Part shown: positions 7,931 to 15,514 of the stretch, piece after piece | Layout of the letters: the number at the start of each line of letters is the position of its first letter | Position numbering within the stretch: the stretch's first letter is position 1 | Assembly: GCA_903868545.1 (NCBI GenBank) | Contig: CAIPVR010000115.1 | Span: 1 to 36,763 of the forward strand | Direction: 5' to 3' | DNA length: 36,763 nucleotides | Origin: an uncultured Actinomycetes bacterium | GTDB taxonomy: Bacteria > Actinomycetota > Acidimicrobiia > Acidimicrobiales > Microtrichaceae | Position numbers and translations under genes: made by a program | The notes under the pieces: model-generated | The model's database searches: none | Told to the model about the DNA's origin: nothing | What the model saw: the letters and a program-made list of their open reading frames with translations, nothing else

Positions 7931-8776
7931 TCAGACGACGACGGCGGACCGGTCGGCGTCGCCCGCCGGCGCGAGCGCCGGCCGGGGCCGGGCCGGCCGG
8001 AGGAACAGCACCAACGTGGGCACCAGGTAGGCGAGGTACACCGCCACCTGCAGCACCGTCATCTGCGGCGAGATGTTGAACACGCCCTTGAGCAGGGTGC
8101 CGAGGATGCTGTCCACGGAGTAGGGCAGGCTCCACGCCAGGTTCTCCATTCCCGGCAGGATGCCGGCCTCCTGGAGGTCGTGGACGCCGTAGGCCAGCAC
8201 CCCCGCCGCGATCACGATGAGCGCGATGCCGGTGACCTTGAAGAAGTTGCCGAGGTGCAGGCGCACCGCGCCCCGGTACAGGAGCCAGCCGAGGAACGCC
8301 GCCGTACCGAGGCCGAGCAGCGCACCGACGGCCGGACCGGCGCCGGCGCCCTGGGCCTGGAACGTGGGGTAGATGAACAGGGCGGTCTCGAGGCCCTCGC
8401 GGCCCACGGCCAGCAGCGCGGCGAGGCCCACGGCGAAGGCGCCGAGTTCGACGGCCTCCTGCATCTTGCCGTGCAGGTCGTCCTTGATCGTGTGCGAGGC
8501 CCGCTTCATCCAGAAGACCATCCAGGTGACGAAACCCACGGCGACGATCGACAGGATCCCCCCGAAGGCCTCCTGCGCCTCGAAGCTCATGTTGGCCGAG
8601 GTGAAGTGCAGCACGGCCCCGAAACCGAACGACAGCAGCACCGCCACACCCACACCGGCCCACAGCGCGGGGATGCGGTCGCGGTGGCCTCCCCGGACGA
8701 GGAACGTCATGAGGATGCTCACCACGAGCGCCGCTTCGAGGCCCTCTCGCAGTCCGGTCAGGAAGGTCTGCAGCAC
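7931..8776 (-). CDS. efeU: FTR1/EfeU-type iron permease
   Basis: 281 residues, about seven membrane segments. Two REGLE motifs, the iron-binding signature of FTR1 permeases, are present: LREGLEAALVV near the N-terminus and GREGLETALFIYP in the fourth segment. I chose GTG 8776, which has GGAGG 5 nt upstream and yields MLQTFLTGLREGLE, matching the usual short N-terminus of EfeU; an ATG at 8815 would add 13 residues with no such support. The next gene is an EfeO-like lipoprotein 67 bp away; no EfeB peroxidase gene is present. A candidate iron box lies about 75 bp upstream (8847-8865). Likely imports Fe2+/Fe3+ under low iron. Confidence 0.92.
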   Translation of the reverse strand: MLQTFLTGLREGLEAALVVSILMTFLVRGGHRDRIPALWAGVGVAVLLSFGFGAVLHFTSANMSFEAQEAFGGILSIVAVGFVTWMVFWMKRASHTIKDDLHGKMQEAVELGAFAVGLAALLAVGREGLETALFIYPTFQAQGAGAGPAVGALLGLGTAAFLGWLLYRGAVRLHLGNFFKVTGIALIVIAAGVLAYGVHDLQEAGILPGMENLAWSLPYSVDSILGTLLKGVFNISPQMTVLQVAVYLAYLVPTLVLFLRPARPRPALAPAGDADRSAVVV

Positions 8777-8846
8777 GTCGTCCTCCGTCGCACCCGGTGC
8801 GCCCACCGGTGCCACCGGCAGCCTTCAGGCCTGGCTGCCACTACGT

Positions 8847-8865
8847 GATAGGTAAGCCTTACACG
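8847..8865. promoter_or_regulatory. Candidate IdeR/DtxR iron box
   Basis: Centre is the perfect palindrome GTAAG-C-CTTAC (8852-8862), inside TGATAGGTAAGCCTTACAC. It matches the known 19-bp DtxR/IdeR box (TTAGGTTAGGCTAACCTAA) at about 11 of 19 positions, including the TAGGT and CTnAC blocks. Its place, about 75 bp upstream of the iron permease start and between it and the GGDEF-like gene, supports iron control. Confidence 0.55.
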
Positions 8866-8895
8866 CTCGTCGGTGTCAACCCCGGCGAGGCGGAC

Positions 8896-9348
8896 TCACC
8901 CCAGACGACGGCGGAGGTCCATCTCCGCCCGCTCCACCAGTGCCTCGGCCGACTCCGGCGGCGAGGCGTCCGGGCGGGCCAGGCCCACTCCCACGGCCAC
9001 GCGGAGCGACAGCACCTGCCCGGCCACGTCCACCGGCAGCGCGGTGGCACCCTCGACCCGTTCCAGCAGGGACCCGGCCACGTCCGGCACCACCTCGGCG
9101 CCCACCAGCACGAACCGGCCCGGACCGTCGGAGGCGAGCAGGTCGCTCGAGCGCAGGATCCGGTCGAGGCGCTGCGCGATGTCCTCCATCGCCTCGAGTG
9201 CGCCGTCGGGGTCCGACGCGTGGAGGTCGTCGAAGCGGTCGACCTCGACCAGGTACACCGCCGGGGCGCGGCCCCCGGCCAGCAGCTCGGCCACCCGGGC
9301 CACGGCCTCGGCGCGGCCGGGTCGGGCGGACTCGACCTGTTCCTCCAC
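8896..9348 (-). CDS. Degenerate GGDEF-like domain protein
   Basis: 150 residues. The core VYLVEVDRFDDLHASDP resembles the first strand and substrate helix of a GGDEF (diguanylate cyclase) domain, and SLRVAVGVGLARP and SAEALVERAEMDLRRR resemble its last strand and C-terminal helix (which carries the A-D-x-A-M-Y region). The catalytic GGDEF hairpin is replaced by GPGRFVLVG, and the metal-binding acidic residues there are lost, so cyclase activity is unlikely. It may bind a nucleotide or serve as a scaffold. GTG 9348 is chosen because AGGGAG lies 6 nt upstream. It is followed by the iron uptake genes, but the iron box sits between them, so they are probably separate transcripts. Confidence 0.6.
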   Translation of the reverse strand: MEEQVESARPGRAEAVARVAELLAGGRAPAVYLVEVDRFDDLHASDPDGALEAMEDIAQRLDRILRSSDLLASDGPGRFVLVGAEVVPDVAGSLLERVEGATALPVDVAGQVLSLRVAVGVGLARPDASPPESAEALVERAEMDLRRRLG

Positions 9349-9416
9349 CCGACGCTCCCTTCTGCGGCAGCCGGCCGACGACCCACCCGGCCGTCGCACT
9401 CCGGTGAGCGGCGAGA

Positions 9417-10610
9417 CTACTCCCGGCCGGTCCCCCAGATGCCCACGAAGCTCACCATCTCGCCCGGGTAGCCACCCAGGTTGTGGGTGAGGGCCAGACC
9501 CCTGGCCGCGGTGTCGATCCGACGGTCCTCGGGGGCCTCGCCCCGCAGCTGCAGCCAGCACTCGAAGAGCATCCGCAGGCCCGAGGCACCCACCGGGTGC
9601 CCGAAGGACTTGAGGCCACCGTCGGTGTTCACCGGCAGGTCGCCGTGGAGGTCGAACACCCCGGCCTCGCAGTCCTCCCAGGCGTGGCCCCGCTCGGAGA
9701 ACCCGAGGTCCTCCATCAGCACGAGCTCGGTGGGCGTGAAGCAGTCGTGCACCTCCGCCATGGCGAGCTCGCGGCGCGGATCGGTGATGCCGGCCTGCGC
9801 GTACGCGTCGCGCGCCGCCCACTCGCACTCGGGGAAGTGCGTGTAGTCGTAGTCGGGGTCGAGGAGACCGGAACCGTTGCCGGCCACGAAGCTCAGGGCC
9901 TTCACGTACAGCGGCGAGTCGGTGTAGCGGTGGGCGTCCTCGGCGCGCACCACGATCGCGGCCGCACCGCCGTCGGCCACGCCCGCGCAGTCGAACACCG
10001 ACAGCATCCCGGCCACCTCGGGCATGCGGCAGATGGCGTCCACGTCCATCTCCCGACGGAACTGGGCACGGGGGTTGTGGGCGCCGTTGGCGTGGTTCTT
10101 CGAGGCGATGCGGGCGAGGGTTCGGCGGAGCTCCGTCGGGTCCACGCCGTACTTCTCCGCGTACGCGGGGGCCACCAGCGAGAACATGGCGGCCGCGGTG
10201 AGGGTGCGGTTGGTGCCGTCGTTCGGGATGGGGAAGGCGTTGAGGCCCTGGTAGCCGGAGTCCTTCACCTTCTCCACGCCCACCGCCGCGGCCACGTCGT
10301 AGGCACCGGAGGCCACCGCGTAGCAGGCCTGGCGGAGCGCCTCGGAGCCGGTGGCGCAGTAGTTCTCCACACGGGTCACCGGCTTGCCCTCGAGCTTGAG
10401 CGGCGCGGCCAGCGTGATGCCGCTCATGCCCGACTGGGCGGTGCCGAGCCACCAGGCGTCGATGTCGGGCACGCTCACGCCGGCCGACGCCGTGGCCTCC
10501 GCCACCGCGTCGATGGCGAGGTCGTCGGTGCTGCGGTCCCAGTGCTCACGGAACGGGGTGCACCCCATGCCGATGATGGCCACCCGGTCCTTGATCCCGT
10601 GACTCCCCAT
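9417..10610 (-). CDS. Thiolase family acyl-CoA acyltransferase (SCP-x/Ltp2-like)
   Basis: 397 residues, non-decarboxylating thiolase or aldolase fold. Opening VAIIGMGCTPFREHWDRS is typical of the SCP-x group. Catalytic candidates are Cys85 in VENYCATGSEALRQA, His in AEVHDCFTPTEL and His338 in KSFGHPVGASG. ATG 10610 overlaps the stop of the upstream OB-fold/condensing-enzyme gene by one base (TGATG), so the two are probably co-translated and form a complex. In sterol side-chain degradation, Ltp2-type thiolase-fold aldolases work bound to a DUF35 OB-fold partner (ChsH2); the same pairing of folds is seen here. Whether it cleaves by thiolysis or retro-aldol chemistry is not decidable from sequence. 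Confidence 0.88.
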   Translation of the reverse strand: MGSHGIKDRVAIIGMGCTPFREHWDRSTDDLAIDAVAEATASAGVSVPDIDAWWLGTAQSGMSGITLAAPLKLEGKPVTRVENYCATGSEALRQACYAVASGAYDVAAAVGVEKVKDSGYQGLNAFPIPNDGTNRTLTAAAMFSLVAPAYAEKYGVDPTELRRTLARIASKNHANGAHNPRAQFRREMDVDAICRMPEVAGMLSVFDCAGVADGGAAAIVVRAEDAHRYTDSPLYVKALSFVAGNGSGLLDPDYDYTHFPECEWAARDAYAQAGITDPRRELAMAEVHDCFTPTELVLMEDLGFSERGHAWEDCEAGVFDLHGDLPVNTDGGLKSFGHPVGASGLRMLFECWLQLRGEAPEDRRIDTAARGLALTHNLGGYPGEMVSFVGIWGTGRE

Positions 10611-12058
10611 CACTGACCTCCCTCGGCGGTGGTGGTGGCCGCACCGGCGGCCGGGCCGGACCGCACGGGTCGGGCCTTCCAGAAGTAGTTGGCGATACCG
10701 TCGGCGGAGTTCAGACGCCGGAACGTCATCTCCACCGGCATGCCGATCGACACCTCGGCGGCCGTGGTGTCGGTGAGCTCCATCGGGAGGCGGCCACCGC
10801 CCTCGAAGTCGCACACCGCGAACACCACCGGCGGCGACGGCGAGTAGGCCAGCGAGTCCACCGTGAAGGTGGCCACGGTGGCGGGCACGTCGGCCATGGG
10901 GGCCGGGTCCATGTCGTCGGCGTTGCCGCCCACGAAGCTCACCCGCGCGGGCGGGAGGTGCAGCGCCCCCGACTCACGGTCGGCGGAGCCCACGAAGCCG
11001 TACTTCCAGTCGAGGCGGCGCTCGGCGGCCGAGGCCGACATGCGGGCCGGCTCGGGTCGGTTCGGCGGCTGCACCGGCAGGATCCCCCGCCAGGAGAGGT
11101 ACTTGGCGTAGGCGAGCGAGTCGTCGCCGCCGTCGAGCTGATCGGCCACCGTGGTCGCGGCGGCCGGGGCGCCGGTCCGCCGGAACAGGAACACGTCGGC
11201 CCCGTCGGCGAGGGCGACGAGCGCCACCACCTGGCCCTCCGCGGCGTCCTCGAGGAGCCGGGCGAGCAGCAGCAGCGGGTGCGCGGCGCCGCTGAAGCCC
11301 ACCGTGGCACCGAGGGCGTCCGCCACCTCCGCGCCCGCGGCACCCAGACGCTTGGCCAGCGCCGCGCCGGCCCGGGCGTGCGGCGCGGAGATCGCCACCC
11401 GGGCCACGCCGTCGGCGTCGATCCCGGCGTCCTCGAGCGCCGAGTCGAACGCCCGTCCCGCGAGCTCGTCGTAGCGCTGCTGGCCGAACCGTTCCTCCCA
11501 GGCCCGGGTGCGCACCTCGCCGGGCACCCGCCAGCGGTCGAGGAACTCACGGGTGGCGGACCCGGCTCCGAGGAACTCGGCGACCAGCGAGGCGGCGTCG
11601 CCGTCGCCCACCAGGACCGCCGCGCCGGCGTCACCCCCGTCGCGCTCGTCGGTCGATCCGGCGGGACCGGTGCGCACGTCCCCGGCGGCCACCAGGACAC
11701 CCGGCTCGGTGGATCGCAGCGCGGCGCGGAGGGCGGCGTTCGTGCCGCGCAGCGCGCCCGCCGCGTCGGCGGCCATCACCGTGGCGGGGAGCCGGAGCAC
11801 CGCGTGCAGGACCGTGGCGTTGGTCTTCTCCATGTACGTGGGGCTGGTGGTGGCGAACCACACCGCGCTCACCTCGTGGTCGACGGCGGCACGGAGGGCC
11901 CGGCGCGACGCCTCGACCGCCATGGTGGTGGCGTCCTCGTCGTAGGACGCCACCGTCCGCGTGCCCTTCCCGGCCGACCCCCCGAGCACGGCGGCGATGG
12001 CCGGGCGCTGCAGCCGCCAGTGGGGCAGGTACCCCGCGGTGCTGATGATCCCTCGCAT
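10610..12058 (-). CDS. KAS III/HMG-CoA synthase-like domain fused to DUF35-type OB fold, cysteine-free condensing domain
   Basis: 482 residues. Residues 1-320 have the condensing-enzyme fold (MRGIISTAGYLPHWRL, VSAVWFATTSPTYMEKTNATVLH). Residues 330-460 are an OB-fold acyl-CoA-binding region (LDWKYGFVGSADRES, LPPARVSF, PPVVFAVCDFEGGGRLP). The usual nucleophile Cys is absent: the segment reads AADAAGALRGTNAAL, and no cysteine occurs before the OB fold. The zinc-ribbon cysteines normal for DUF35 are also missing around SADRESGALHLPPA. So it is probably a non-catalytic or binding partner for the adjacent thiolase, with which it overlaps. A GGAGG lies before the ATG. Operator 12128-12142 is 70 bp upstream. 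Confidence 0.82.
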   Translation of the reverse strand: MRGIISTAGYLPHWRLQRPAIAAVLGGSAGKGTRTVASYDEDATTMAVEASRRALRAAVDHEVSAVWFATTSPTYMEKTNATVLHAVLRLPATVMAADAAGALRGTNAALRAALRSTEPGVLVAAGDVRTGPAGSTDERDGGDAGAAVLVGDGDAASLVAEFLGAGSATREFLDRWRVPGEVRTRAWEERFGQQRYDELAGRAFDSALEDAGIDADGVARVAISAPHARAGAALAKRLGAAGAEVADALGATVGFSGAAHPLLLLARLLEDAAEGQVVALVALADGADVFLFRRTGAPAAATTVADQLDGGDDSLAYAKYLSWRGILPVQPPNRPEPARMSASAAERRLDWKYGFVGSADRESGALHLPPARVSFVGGNADDMDPAPMADVPATVATFTVDSLAYSPSPPVVFAVCDFEGGGRLPMELTDTTAAEVSIGMPVEMTFRRLNSADGIANYFWKARPVRSGPAAGAATTTAEGGQ

Positions 12059-12127
12059 GGTTCCTCCGGGCCTCGGCCTCGCTCACCCGACCGGGACGGG
12101 ACGGGCGAGGGCCGAGTGTACGGCGAC

Positions 12128-12142
12128 CTGACGGGTCGTCAG
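12128..12142. promoter_or_regulatory. Palindromic operator, copy 2 (CTGACG-GGT-CGTCAG)
   Basis: Same arms and spacing as the sites at 1140, 18013 and 21995. It is 70 bp upstream of the condensing-enzyme/thiolase operon, with TACACT (a plausible -10) between it and the gene. It also lies in the gap that leads to the divergent TetR gene. Confidence 0.62.
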
Positions 12143-12201
12143 AAACCCTGCGGTCCCCCCACGGCGCAGGCGGGCTGACATCAAGACCCGGGAAAGATAC
12201 G

Positions 12202-12215
12202 GTCATCCGGATGAC
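12202..12215. promoter_or_regulatory. Perfect palindrome GTCATCCGGATGAC at the TetR promoter
   Basis: Fourteen bases, perfectly self-complementary, overlapping the end of a TACGGT hexamer (12198-12203) that could be the -10 of the TetR gene at 12306. Its position at the likely transcription start suggests autorepression by that TetR protein. The sequence is distinct from the CTGACG palindromes. Confidence 0.5.
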
Positions 12216-12305
12216 AAGAGCTCACCCGAGCGGCAAGTCTGGTCGACGGGTGAGGTCGGGGTCCGCAGGGCGGGTCCCGCCGACGGAGACGGATCGGGGT
12301 TCGCG

Positions 12306-13079
12306 ATGAGCACACCAGCGCTGGGACGACGGGCCCGCAACCGGGCGGCCCGCCACGACCAGCTGGTCGCGGCCGCCACGGAACTGGTCACCGAGCACGG
12401 CCTCGACGGGCTGACCATGCAGGCCGTCGCCGACCGCGTGGACTGCGCCGTCGGCACGATCTACACGTACTTCGCCTCCAAGTCGGCCCTGATGGCGTCG
12501 CTCATGTCGAGCGCGGTCACCACGGTGCTCGGCACCTACCACCGAACGGCGGAGGACTGGGACGCCTTCCTGGTGGAGCGGTCCGTCGACGAGCCCACGG
12601 CGTCGCTGGTGCGGATCCTCGCCTACGAGCGCCTGTTCGTGAACCTGCCCGCCCTGCACCCGCGCGAGTTCGAGTTCATGCAGCTGCTGATCTCCACGCC
12701 GGAGCAGTACATCTCCGCCGACGACGTGAGCGGGGTCATGCCACAGGCCCTCACGCTGCTCACCGAGACCTACCAACTGCTGGACCAGGCCGTCGCCAGC
12801 GGCGCGCTCGCCCCGGCCGACGACCGGCCCGGCGACGACGCCCTGCGCCGCACCCTGCGGTGGGCCGGGGCCATGAACGGCACGCTGATGGTGTCGAACG
12901 TCGGCGGCCGCAACGCCCTACCCGACGAGGACGCCTTCGACGGTCGGCAGCTGAGCGAGCTGCTCACCTGCGACCTCCTGCTTGCGTGGGGCGCCCCGAA
13001 GGGCACGCTGCACGACGCGGTGGGCGTGGTCGACGACATGGCCGCCGCCGGCCTGCTCCTGCCCTCGCCGGGCGCCTGA
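12306..13079 (+). CDS. TetR-family transcriptional regulator
   Basis: 257 residues. The N-terminal helix-turn-helix is clear: RHDQLVAAATELVTEHGLDGLTMQAVADRVDCAVGTIYTYFASKSALMASL (about residues 18-68). The C-terminal ligand-binding region is unremarkable and slightly long. It is divergent from the condensing-enzyme/thiolase operon, the classic layout for a TetR repressor of its neighbour. Its own promoter region contains the palindrome GTCATCCGGATGAC, and the neighbour's contains CTGACG-N3-CGTCAG. It could recognise either. The likely effector is an acyl-CoA or lipid intermediate, inferred from the neighbours only. Its gene ends next to a REP-like palindrome. Confidence 0.9.
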   Translation: MSTPALGRRARNRAARHDQLVAAATELVTEHGLDGLTMQAVADRVDCAVGTIYTYFASKSALMASLMSSAVTTVLGTYHRTAEDWDAFLVERSVDEPTASLVRILAYERLFVNLPALHPREFEFMQLLISTPEQYISADDVSGVMPQALTLLTETYQLLDQAVASGALAPADDRPGDDALRRTLRWAGAMNGTLMVSNVGGRNALPDEDAFDGRQLSELLTCDLLLAWGAPKGTLHDAVGVVDDMAAAGLLLPSPGA

Positions 13080-13101
13080 CCGCAGCACCCCCCACTCCAC
13101 T

Positions 13102-13161
13102 CCCCCGCTTTGTGTCGCGCTGACGCACTCATCGCGACGCCGACGCGACACAGAGCCGGGG
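13102..13161. repeat. REP-like nested palindrome, copy 1
   Basis: Arms of 18 nt (13102-13119 and 13144-13161) pair with three mismatches: the left arm ends CTTTGTGTCGCG and the right arm begins CGCGACACAGAG. A 24-nt loop (13120-13143) carries GCACTCAT at loop positions 6-13. It sits between convergent genes (stops at 13079 and 13172) and may act as a bidirectional terminator. A second copy with the same arm length, loop length and loop octamer is at 19743-19802. Confidence 0.75.
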
Positions 13162-13171
13162 TTCGAGGTGG

Positions 13172-14317
13172 TCAGGCCGGAGCGGGTTCCCCGTCGAGGA
13201 CGGCCACGGCCACGAGTTCCTCGCAGCGACGTGTGTCGTTCCACGACAGCTGCAGCTGCTTGGCCCGCCGGAAGTAGAGCTGGATCTCGTACTCGAGGGT
13301 GAACCCCACGCCGCCGAAGATCTGCTGCGCCGTGGCGGTGAGGTCGCGGTACGAGTTGCAGGAGAAGAGCTTCGCCATCGGGGCCAGCTTCTGGAGCGAC
13401 CGGCCCGCGCCATGGGCCCACGCCGCCTCGTAGGTGAGGAGCTTGGCGCCGTCGTGCACCGTGCTGGCGTCCGCGAGGTAGTGCGACAGCGCCTGGAACG
13501 CACCGAGGGGCTTGCCGAACTGTTCCCGGTCCTTCGCGTACTGGTTGGTGACCTCGAGCGCGTGCTCCGCGCCGCCGTTGGCCAGCGCGGCGGCGATCAC
13601 CATGCCCTCCTCCATCGCCTTCGACCACGTGGACCAGCCGGTGCCGGCGTCGCCGACACGGTCGGCCGCGGCGACCTTCACGCCGTCGAGGTCCACGCGG
13701 TACTGGGTGTCGGAGGAGATCGTCATCTGCTGCGTGAGGGTCACGCCGTCCGCGGTGGGGTCCACCAGGAAGAGGTCGACGTCGGTGTCGCCGGCGCCGG
13801 TGCGGGCCAGCACCACCAGCCGCGACGCCACCCTGGCGAAGCGCACGTGGGCCTTGCTGCCCGAGAGGACGAACCCCTCACCGTCGGCGGTGGCGGTGGC
13901 CTGCACACCCTTCGGCGAGTAGCCGTTGCCCGGCTCCAGCCACGCCGGCACCACGATGGCGCTGCCGTCGACGATCCCGGGCAGCCATGCGGCTCGCTGC
14001 TCGTCGGACCCGGCGGCCGCCAGCACACCGGCGGCGAGCACGCAGCTCTCGAGGTACGGCACCGGCGCCAGCGCCGCGCCGAGCTCCTCGGCCAGCACCA
14101 CACCGTCGAGCAGCGACGACCCGGCCCCGCCGTACTCCTCGGGGAGCATCAGGCCGAGCAGGCCGAGCTCCGCGAGCTGGCCCCAGAGCTCCGGCGGGTA
14201 GCCGTCGGGGTCGTCCTCGTAGCGACGCACCACCTCGTTCGGGCTGTACTGGGCGCACACGCCGCGCACCATCTCGCGGAGCATGTCCTGCTCCTCGGTG
14301 AAGTCCAGATCCAGCAT
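13172..14317 (-). CDS. Acyl-CoA dehydrogenase, probable beta-type subunit of a heteromeric enzyme
   Basis: 381 residues, FAD enzyme that makes the alpha-beta double bond in acyl-CoA. Typical blocks: LDLDFTEEQDMLREMVRG at the start, YGGAGSSLLDGVVLAEELG, YAKDREQFGKPLGAFQALSHYLAD and a C-terminal QQIFGGVGFTLEYEIQLYFRRAK. ATG 14317 has GGAG 6 nt upstream; the ATG at 14353 comes from the tandem repeat and is less likely. It is the last gene of a minus-strand unit that starts with another acyl-CoA dehydrogenase (16772-17995). Such pairs form alpha2-beta2 enzymes in steroid side-chain degradation (FadE26-FadE27 type). The tandem array at 14351-14491 separates it from the hydratase genes. Confidence 0.92.
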   Translation of the reverse strand: MLDLDFTEEQDMLREMVRGVCAQYSPNEVVRRYEDDPDGYPPELWGQLAELGLLGLMLPEEYGGAGSSLLDGVVLAEELGAALAPVPYLESCVLAAGVLAAAGSDEQRAAWLPGIVDGSAIVVPAWLEPGNGYSPKGVQATATADGEGFVLSGSKAHVRFARVASRLVVLARTGAGDTDVDLFLVDPTADGVTLTQQMTISSDTQYRVDLDGVKVAAADRVGDAGTGWSTWSKAMEEGMVIAAALANGGAEHALEVTNQYAKDREQFGKPLGAFQALSHYLADASTVHDGAKLLTYEAAWAHGAGRSLQKLAPMAKLFSCNSYRDLTATAQQIFGGVGFTLEYEIQLYFRRAKQLQLSWNDTRRCEELVAVAVLDGEPAPA

Positions 14318-14350
14318 CGGGTTCTCCGTGTTCTCCGTGTGTGTCGTTCT

Positions 14351-14491
14351 CATGGCCGCCGGGCCGTCACCGGCTCATGGCCGCCGGGCCGTCACCGGCT
14401 CATGGCCGCCGGGCCGTCACCGGCTCATGGCCGCCAGGCCGTCACCGGCTCATGGCCGCCAGGCCGTCACCGGCTCATGGCCGCCAGGCCG
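14351..14491. repeat. 25-bp tandem array starting at a stop codon
   Basis: Five full 25-bp units (14351-14475) and a 16-bp partial unit to 14491. Units differ at one base (three with CGGGCC, the rest with CAGGCC), so they arose in steps. On the minus strand the array begins inside the last codons (Trp-Arg-Pro-stop) of the MaoC gene, and each unit repeats those codons including TGA, plus an ATG AGC CGG TGA mini-frame. It fills the gap to the next dehydrogenase gene. No spacers, so it is not a CRISPR array. Confidence 0.9.
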
Positions 14492-14972
14492 GGCCCGTGC
14501 GGGCCCAGGGGTTGTCGTCGGGGTCCACCGGCAGCGCCACCCGGGCGGTGCAGGTGGTGCAGGTGCGCTCGGCGCGGCCGTCGCCCGCCGCGGTGAGCGT
14601 GATGTCGAGCTCGGCCCAGGCGCAGCCGCTGTCGTCGGTGGAGGTGGCGGTCACCGTCGCGGCGAAGACCATCCGGTCGCCGGGGAACACCGAGTCGCGC
14701 ATGCGGAACGTCATGCGGCCGACGCGGCCCCGGGGCCCGGTCCAGTCGGTGACGAACCGCTCGAACCACGCGGCCTGGTTCGGGGTGTTGAGGAAGATGT
14801 CGGCCACGCCGTTGCGCTCGGTGGCGAACTTGTAGTCGTGGTGCATGGGCCGCCAGTCGCGGCTGGCCAGCGCACCGAGCACGACCGTGGTGGGGGTCAC
14901 CTCCACCGCGAGTTCGGGGAGCGCGAGGCCCGCCTGCACGTCGCCGGCGAGGACCGGGGCCGGCGCGCTCAC
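14475..14972 (-). CDS. MaoC-like (hot-dog) hydratase subunit with catalytic motif
   Basis: 165 residues. The hydratase motif reads ASRDWRPMHHDYKFA (Asp and His about residues 36-42), so this half carries the catalytic residues of an R-specific enoyl-CoA hydratase. GTG 14972 overlaps the previous gene's stop (GTGA). It follows a second hot-dog protein that lacks this motif; the two probably make one active heteromer, as for ChsH1-ChsH2 or the Had dehydratases. C-terminal RTCTTCTARVALP contains three cysteines, unusual for the fold. The stop codon lies in the first unit of the 25-bp tandem array. Confidence 0.85.
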   Translation of the reverse strand: MSAPAPVLAGDVQAGLALPELAVEVTPTTVVLGALASRDWRPMHHDYKFATERNGVADIFLNTPNQAAWFERFVTDWTGPRGRVGRMTFRMRDSVFPGDRMVFAATVTATSTDDSGCAWAELDITLTAAGDGRAERTCTTCTARVALPVDPDDNPWARTGPAWRP

Positions 14973-15514
14973 GACGCCCTCCGGTAGCCGAAGCCGGTGT
15001 AGGACTCCACGCCGACGACCTCGTCGCGCTGGTTGCGGAACTCCACGTCGATCACCCAGAAGCGGCCGGCGCCCAGCTTCGTCGTCTTGGGCCCGGAGAC
15101 CGACCGGAGGATCTGCGAGTTGGAGATCCGGTCGCCCACCCGGACCGGCTCGAGGAAGGTGATCGTGTTGTCGGTCATCACCGCCTCCGGCAGGTCGAAG
15201 GTGGCCTTCATGTCGAAGTGCACCTTCAGCGCCACCTGCTCGCCGTCCGCGCCCGGCTCCCAGAAGTGGGGGCGCATCCACAGCGACAGCGTGGTGGGCG
15301 GCAGGATCCGCCCACCGGTGAGCTCGTCGGCCACCGCCTCGTCCCAGTAGAGCGGGTTGCCGTTCTGCGTGGCGGCGAGGGTGTTGTAGGCGTAGCTGTA
15401 CTCCACGTCGAACGTGGCCGTCTCCGGGTACTGCGACACGCCGATGAGCGCGGCCACCGCGGCGGGCACGCCCTCGCCCACCGCTGATTCGCCCGCGCCG
15501 GCGGCCGGGCTCAC
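14969..15514 (-). CDS. MaoC N-terminal-type hot-dog hydratase partner
   Basis: 181 residues, resembles the MaoC_dehydrat_N half: NGNPLYWDEAVADELTGGRILPPTTLSLWMRPHFW, then FLEPVRVGDRISNSQILRSVSG. The Asp-His catalytic pair found in its neighbour is absent, so it likely forms the structural and substrate-tunnel half of a two-subunit enoyl-CoA hydratase. GTG 15514 overlaps the stop of the CoA-transferase upstream (15511-15513), and its own stop overlaps the start of the next gene. Three genes in a row are therefore translationally coupled. Good confidence on fold, moderate on subunit role. Confidence 0.82.
   Translation of the reverse strand: MSPAAGAGESAVGEGVPAAVAALIGVSQYPETATFDVEYSYAYNTLAATQNGNPLYWDEAVADELTGGRILPPTTLSLWMRPHFWEPGADGEQVALKVHFDMKATFDLPEAVMTDNTITFLEPVRVGDRISNSQILRSVSGPKTTKLGAGRFWVIDVEFRNQRDEVVGVESYTGFGYRRAS

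Noticed and set aside
14351-14491. Possible CRISPR array
   Set aside because: The repeats are directly adjacent with no unique spacers, and there are no cas genes nearby.
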